A stretch of 6,583 nt of DNA from Patescibacteria group bacterium (GTDB lineage: Bacteria > Patescibacteriota > Patescibacteriia > UBA2591 > PGYQ01). The position numbers were made by a program, and so were the translations under genes. Positions 5,004 through 6,583 of this stretch are shown here, piece by piece; the stretch's first letter is position 1, and every line of letters begins with the position of its first letter. The DNA lies in the NCBI GenBank assembly GCA_020061725.1, contig JAGUXS010000071.1, positions 1 through 6,583 on the forward strand, in the 5' to 3' direction. A model generated the notes under the pieces. The model saw only the letters and a program-made list of their open reading frames with translations, was not told where the DNA came from and searched no databases.

Positions 5004-6524
5004 GTTTGGTCGTTCCGCTTTTTTGGCTTTTTTCGCCTCGCCACGGCTTCGCCGGGGTTCGGCTCTTTGAACGAGATTCCAAGGATTTTTAAAATCAAAA
5101 GCAAGCTTTTGATTTTCTAAAACAAAGTTCGAACCGCATTTTTGAAGAAAATCTTTCAGATTTTCTAAATTTCCGCTTTTTGCCAAAATTCCCGTATATT
5201 TTAGCTCTTTCAGAAACTCGATGGCAGGTTCGAACCAATTATTCCTCTTTTGCTCAAAAGAGGCTTTTTTATCTTTCAAGGCCTGCTTTTCTTCAATGAG
5301 ATTATTCTTAATTTTTTGATATTCTACCAACGTCAAAGCGTTTTCTAGATAGGCAGAAGTTAGCCGTTCTAACTTTTCATCAATCGTTATTATTTCTTTT
5401 TCCATCTTTTGAGCAAAAGAGGCTGATGATTGATTAGTTTCCTCTTTTTCTTTTTTTAATTCGGCAACCATTTTCTTTACCCAATCATCAGGCAAAGAAA
5501 CTTTTTGAATATGTTGGCTGATTTGCTGGGCCAATTCTTCTTCCCGAATATATTTTTGAGAGCATTTTGTTTTTCTTTTGGTGCAGTGATAGTAATTGTG
5601 CTCTTTTTGTGTTTCAGCTGTAATCAAGCAACCGCACTCGCCGCAATGAATAAATCCCCGAAAAACAAAATACTTTAGTTTCTTTCTGTTGGGCCGGCTT
5701 TTGCTTTTCATTACTTCTTGGACTTTATCAAAAAGTTTCTTTGTGATAATTGGTTCGTGTTTGCCTTCATACAGTTCTTCTTTGTAGCGAATCACGCCAT
5801 AATAAAATGGGTTTTTGAGAAGGTATTGATAATTTGAAATACTCAATTTTTTATGCTTTCTGCCAATCAATCTTAAATCATTGATAGTTTTACAGAGCTC
5901 ACGCAGAGAATATTTGCCGGTTGCGTAGAGTTCAAATGTTTTTTTGATAAGTGACACTTTCTTTTTATCAATGATAATACTTTTTGTGTTTTTATCATTC
6001 AAATATCCAAGCGGAGCCATTTGGGGCCAAAGTCCATTTTTAAGTTTTTGCCTTATACCTCGTTTAATATTCTCTGAAAGATTGTCCACATAATATTTTG
6101 ATTGGCCAAAAGCAATCTGAAGCATAAACTTACCCTGTGGCGTATTTTCAAACCAAAAAGTCGGGAATTTTAGCGATTTAATTTTTCCAGTGTCTACAAG
6201 ATAAATTATTTTGCCACCGTCAACAGAATTTCTTGCTAATCTATCAGGATGCCAAGCTAAAATTCCTTCGGCCTTACCTTTCTCTATATCAGCTATCATT
6301 TCATTAAAAACAGACCTGCCGGGTTCTTTAGCAGTTTGTTTTTCAACAAAGATTTTTACAATCTCAAAATTTTCTTTCTTTGCAAGCTCTTTAAGTTCAG
6401 CTATTTGGTCCTCAATACTCCGAACTTGCCGGTCTTCAGTATCAGTTGATTTACGGGTATAGATAAAAAACTTTTTAGTTTGACTATTCGGTAAGGTGTC
6501 AATACATTTTGTGATTTTTCCTTC
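4989..6524 (-). CDS. Large serine recombinase (integrase of a tRNA-Ser-associated element); start codon unresolved
   Basis: The frame is open from just after a TGA at 6525-6527 and gives up to 511 residues (numbered from 6524). Domains in order: a resolvase catalytic domain, with IYTRKSTDTEDRQV holding the nucleophilic serine (residue 26) and HPDRLARNS (92-100) holding conserved arginines; a recombinase DNA-binding domain (about 169-280, starting near APLGYL); a four-Cys zinc ribbon (HCGECG, YYHC, TKC; Cys 294, 297, 314, 321); and a charged coiled coil (about 348-430). The order and length fit large serine integrases, which join attP to attB. No ATG, GTG or TTG precedes the catalytic serine. 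The first in-frame ATG, at 6299, would give 436 residues lacking it, so a rare start such as ATT at 6501-6503, a frameshift, or 5' damage must apply. The last ~30 residues (EPRRSRGEAKKAKKAER onward) are basic, and the stop lies inside tRNA-Ser, so the tail is probably set by the integration junction. G+C is clearly higher than in the operon. Confidence 0.85.
   Translation of the reverse strand, partial: EGKITKCIDTLPNSQTKKFFIYTRKSTDTEDRQVRSIEDQIAELKELAKKENFEIVKIFVEKQTAKEPGRSVFNEMIADIEKGKAEGILAWHPDRLARNSVDGGKIIYLVDTGKIKSLKFPTFWFENTPQGKFMLQIAFGQSKYYVDNLSENIKRGIRQKLKNGLWPQMAPLGYLNDKNTKSIIIDKKKVSLIKKTFELYATGKYSLRELCKTINDLRLIGRKHKKLSISNYQYLLKNPFYYGVIRYKEELYEGKHEPIITKKLFDKVQEVMKSKSRPNRKKLKYFVFRGFIHCGECGCLITAETQKEHNYYHCTKRKTKCSQKYIREEELAQQISQHIQKVSLPDDWVKKMVAELKKEKEETNQSSASFAQKMEKEIITIDEKLERLTSAYLENALTLVEYQKIKNNLIEEKQALKDKKASFEQKRNNWFEPAIEFLKELKYTGILAKSGNLENLKDFLQKCGSNFVLENQKLAFDFKNPWNLVQRAEPRRSRGEAKKAKKAERPNWRWG
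4990..5080. other. Probable attachment-site junction at the tRNA-Ser 3' end
   Basis: This is the transition between the A/T-rich chromosome with tRNA-Ser and the more G+C-rich element carrying the recombinase. It contains the tRNA T arm and acceptor 3' strand, then a G+C-rich stretch holding the codons of the recombinase's unusual basic tail. A recombinase gene reading into the 3' end of a tRNA is the usual layout of an integrated element. Serine integrases exchange at a 2-bp core, so no long direct repeat is expected, and the exact crossover cannot be placed from one end alone. Confidence 0.45.
5041..5057. repeat. G+C-rich hairpin next to the tRNA
   Basis: CCACGGC (5041-5047) can pair with GCCGGGG (5051-5057) around a TTC loop with a single A-G mismatch. 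An alternative stem pairs 5051-5054 with 5060-5063. It lies within the codons of the recombinase's C-terminal tail and is the most G+C-rich spot in the window. It may be part of an attachment site or a mobile REP-like palindrome. It is not placed like a terminator for the tRNA, because no T run follows it on the + strand. Confidence 0.45.
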
Positions 6525-6583
6525 TCATAAAGCAACTGAAGGGGCCTAAAGTAATCTTCCAAAATCAGGCAAGGGAAATTACA

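Noticed and set aside
5004..5035. Rho-independent terminator after the tRNA (T6 runs at 5019-5024 and 5028-5033)
   Set aside because: No G+C-rich hairpin stands directly before either T run; the only hairpin (5041-5057) lies after them and has no T tail.
4897..5082. 61-aa minus-strand ORF containing GVRFELTMFF...TYRVSSTALST
   Set aside because: It is the antisense translation of tRNA-Ser and its flank, a well-known false protein call, and it overlaps both the tRNA and the recombinase tail.
6211..6462. 83-aa plus-strand ORF
   Set aside because: It lies antisense to the recombinase catalytic domain, whose motifs (YTRKS, DRLARN) are clear; no recognisable family in the plus-strand frame.
6525..6527. 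In-frame TGA upstream of the recombinase read as an amino acid (UGA-Gly code of Gracilibacteria/Absconditabacteria)
   Set aside because: A TAG follows in the same frame a few codons further upstream, the recombinase itself would then read through the tRNA gene, and no other gene has an internal TGA. Standard code is enough.
6401..6583. 60-codon open frame at the right edge on the minus strand (CNFPCLILEDYFRPLQLLYE...)
   Set aside because: It overlaps the recombinase catalytic region by about 120 bp in another frame and matches no family I recognise. It could be the tail of an upstream gene, but the window ends before this can be judged.

Overview
The window looks like DNA from a very AT-rich, small-genome bacterium, most likely of the Candidate Phyla Radiation (Patescibacteria/Parcubacteria type). 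This rests on four things: the extreme A/T bias of the surface-glycan genes, the tightly packed or overlapping genes with few Shine-Dalgarno sequences, the family flavour of the GT-C membrane proteins, and the large serine recombinase. It is an inference from style, not a phylogenetic placement. The standard genetic code fits every gene: Trp is TGG, stops are mostly TAA, and one is TGA.

Layout, left to right. (1) Positions 1-188 hold the right end of an insertion sequence: the last 43 codons of a DDE transposase on the + strand, then about 56 bp ending in ..CA at 188. (2) Positions 179-4751 are a minus-strand glycosylation operon, transcribed from about 4780 leftwards. Its order is a 529-aa GT-C-like membrane protein, a 417-aa polytopic membrane protein, a 247-aa family 2 glycosyltransferase (GT2), a 32-codon remnant of a second GT2, and a GT-C glycosyltransferase cut to 280 aa. 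The first two genes overlap by 14 bp and the next two junctions have gaps of 3 bp, so they are probably co-translated. Such a set would move sugars from a lipid carrier onto an extracytoplasmic acceptor. (3) Positions 4752-4911 are a divergent promoter region. (4) Positions 4912-5003 are a complete tRNA-Ser(CGA) on the + strand with an encoded CCA. (5) From 5004 to the right edge the base composition becomes clearly richer in G+C. This part carries a large serine recombinase on the minus strand whose stop codon lies inside the tRNA gene, as expected for a mobile element integrated at the 3' end of the tRNA; the rest of the element is outside the window.

The main points of interest are signs of rearrangement. 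A 53-bp near-perfect direct repeat spans a gene junction twice (1002-1054 and 3156-3208). It shows that a copy of the 529-aa gene's last codons, fused behind a broken GT2, now precedes the 280-aa gene. The 280-aa gene is in turn cut off by the insertion sequence. The recombinase has an intact catalytic N-terminal domain in frame but no ATG, GTG or TTG codon before its catalytic serine. I see no CRISPR array, toxin-antitoxin pair, phage structural gene or recognisable new defence system. The window reads as a decaying or shuffled glycan locus beside a tRNA-targeted integrative element.
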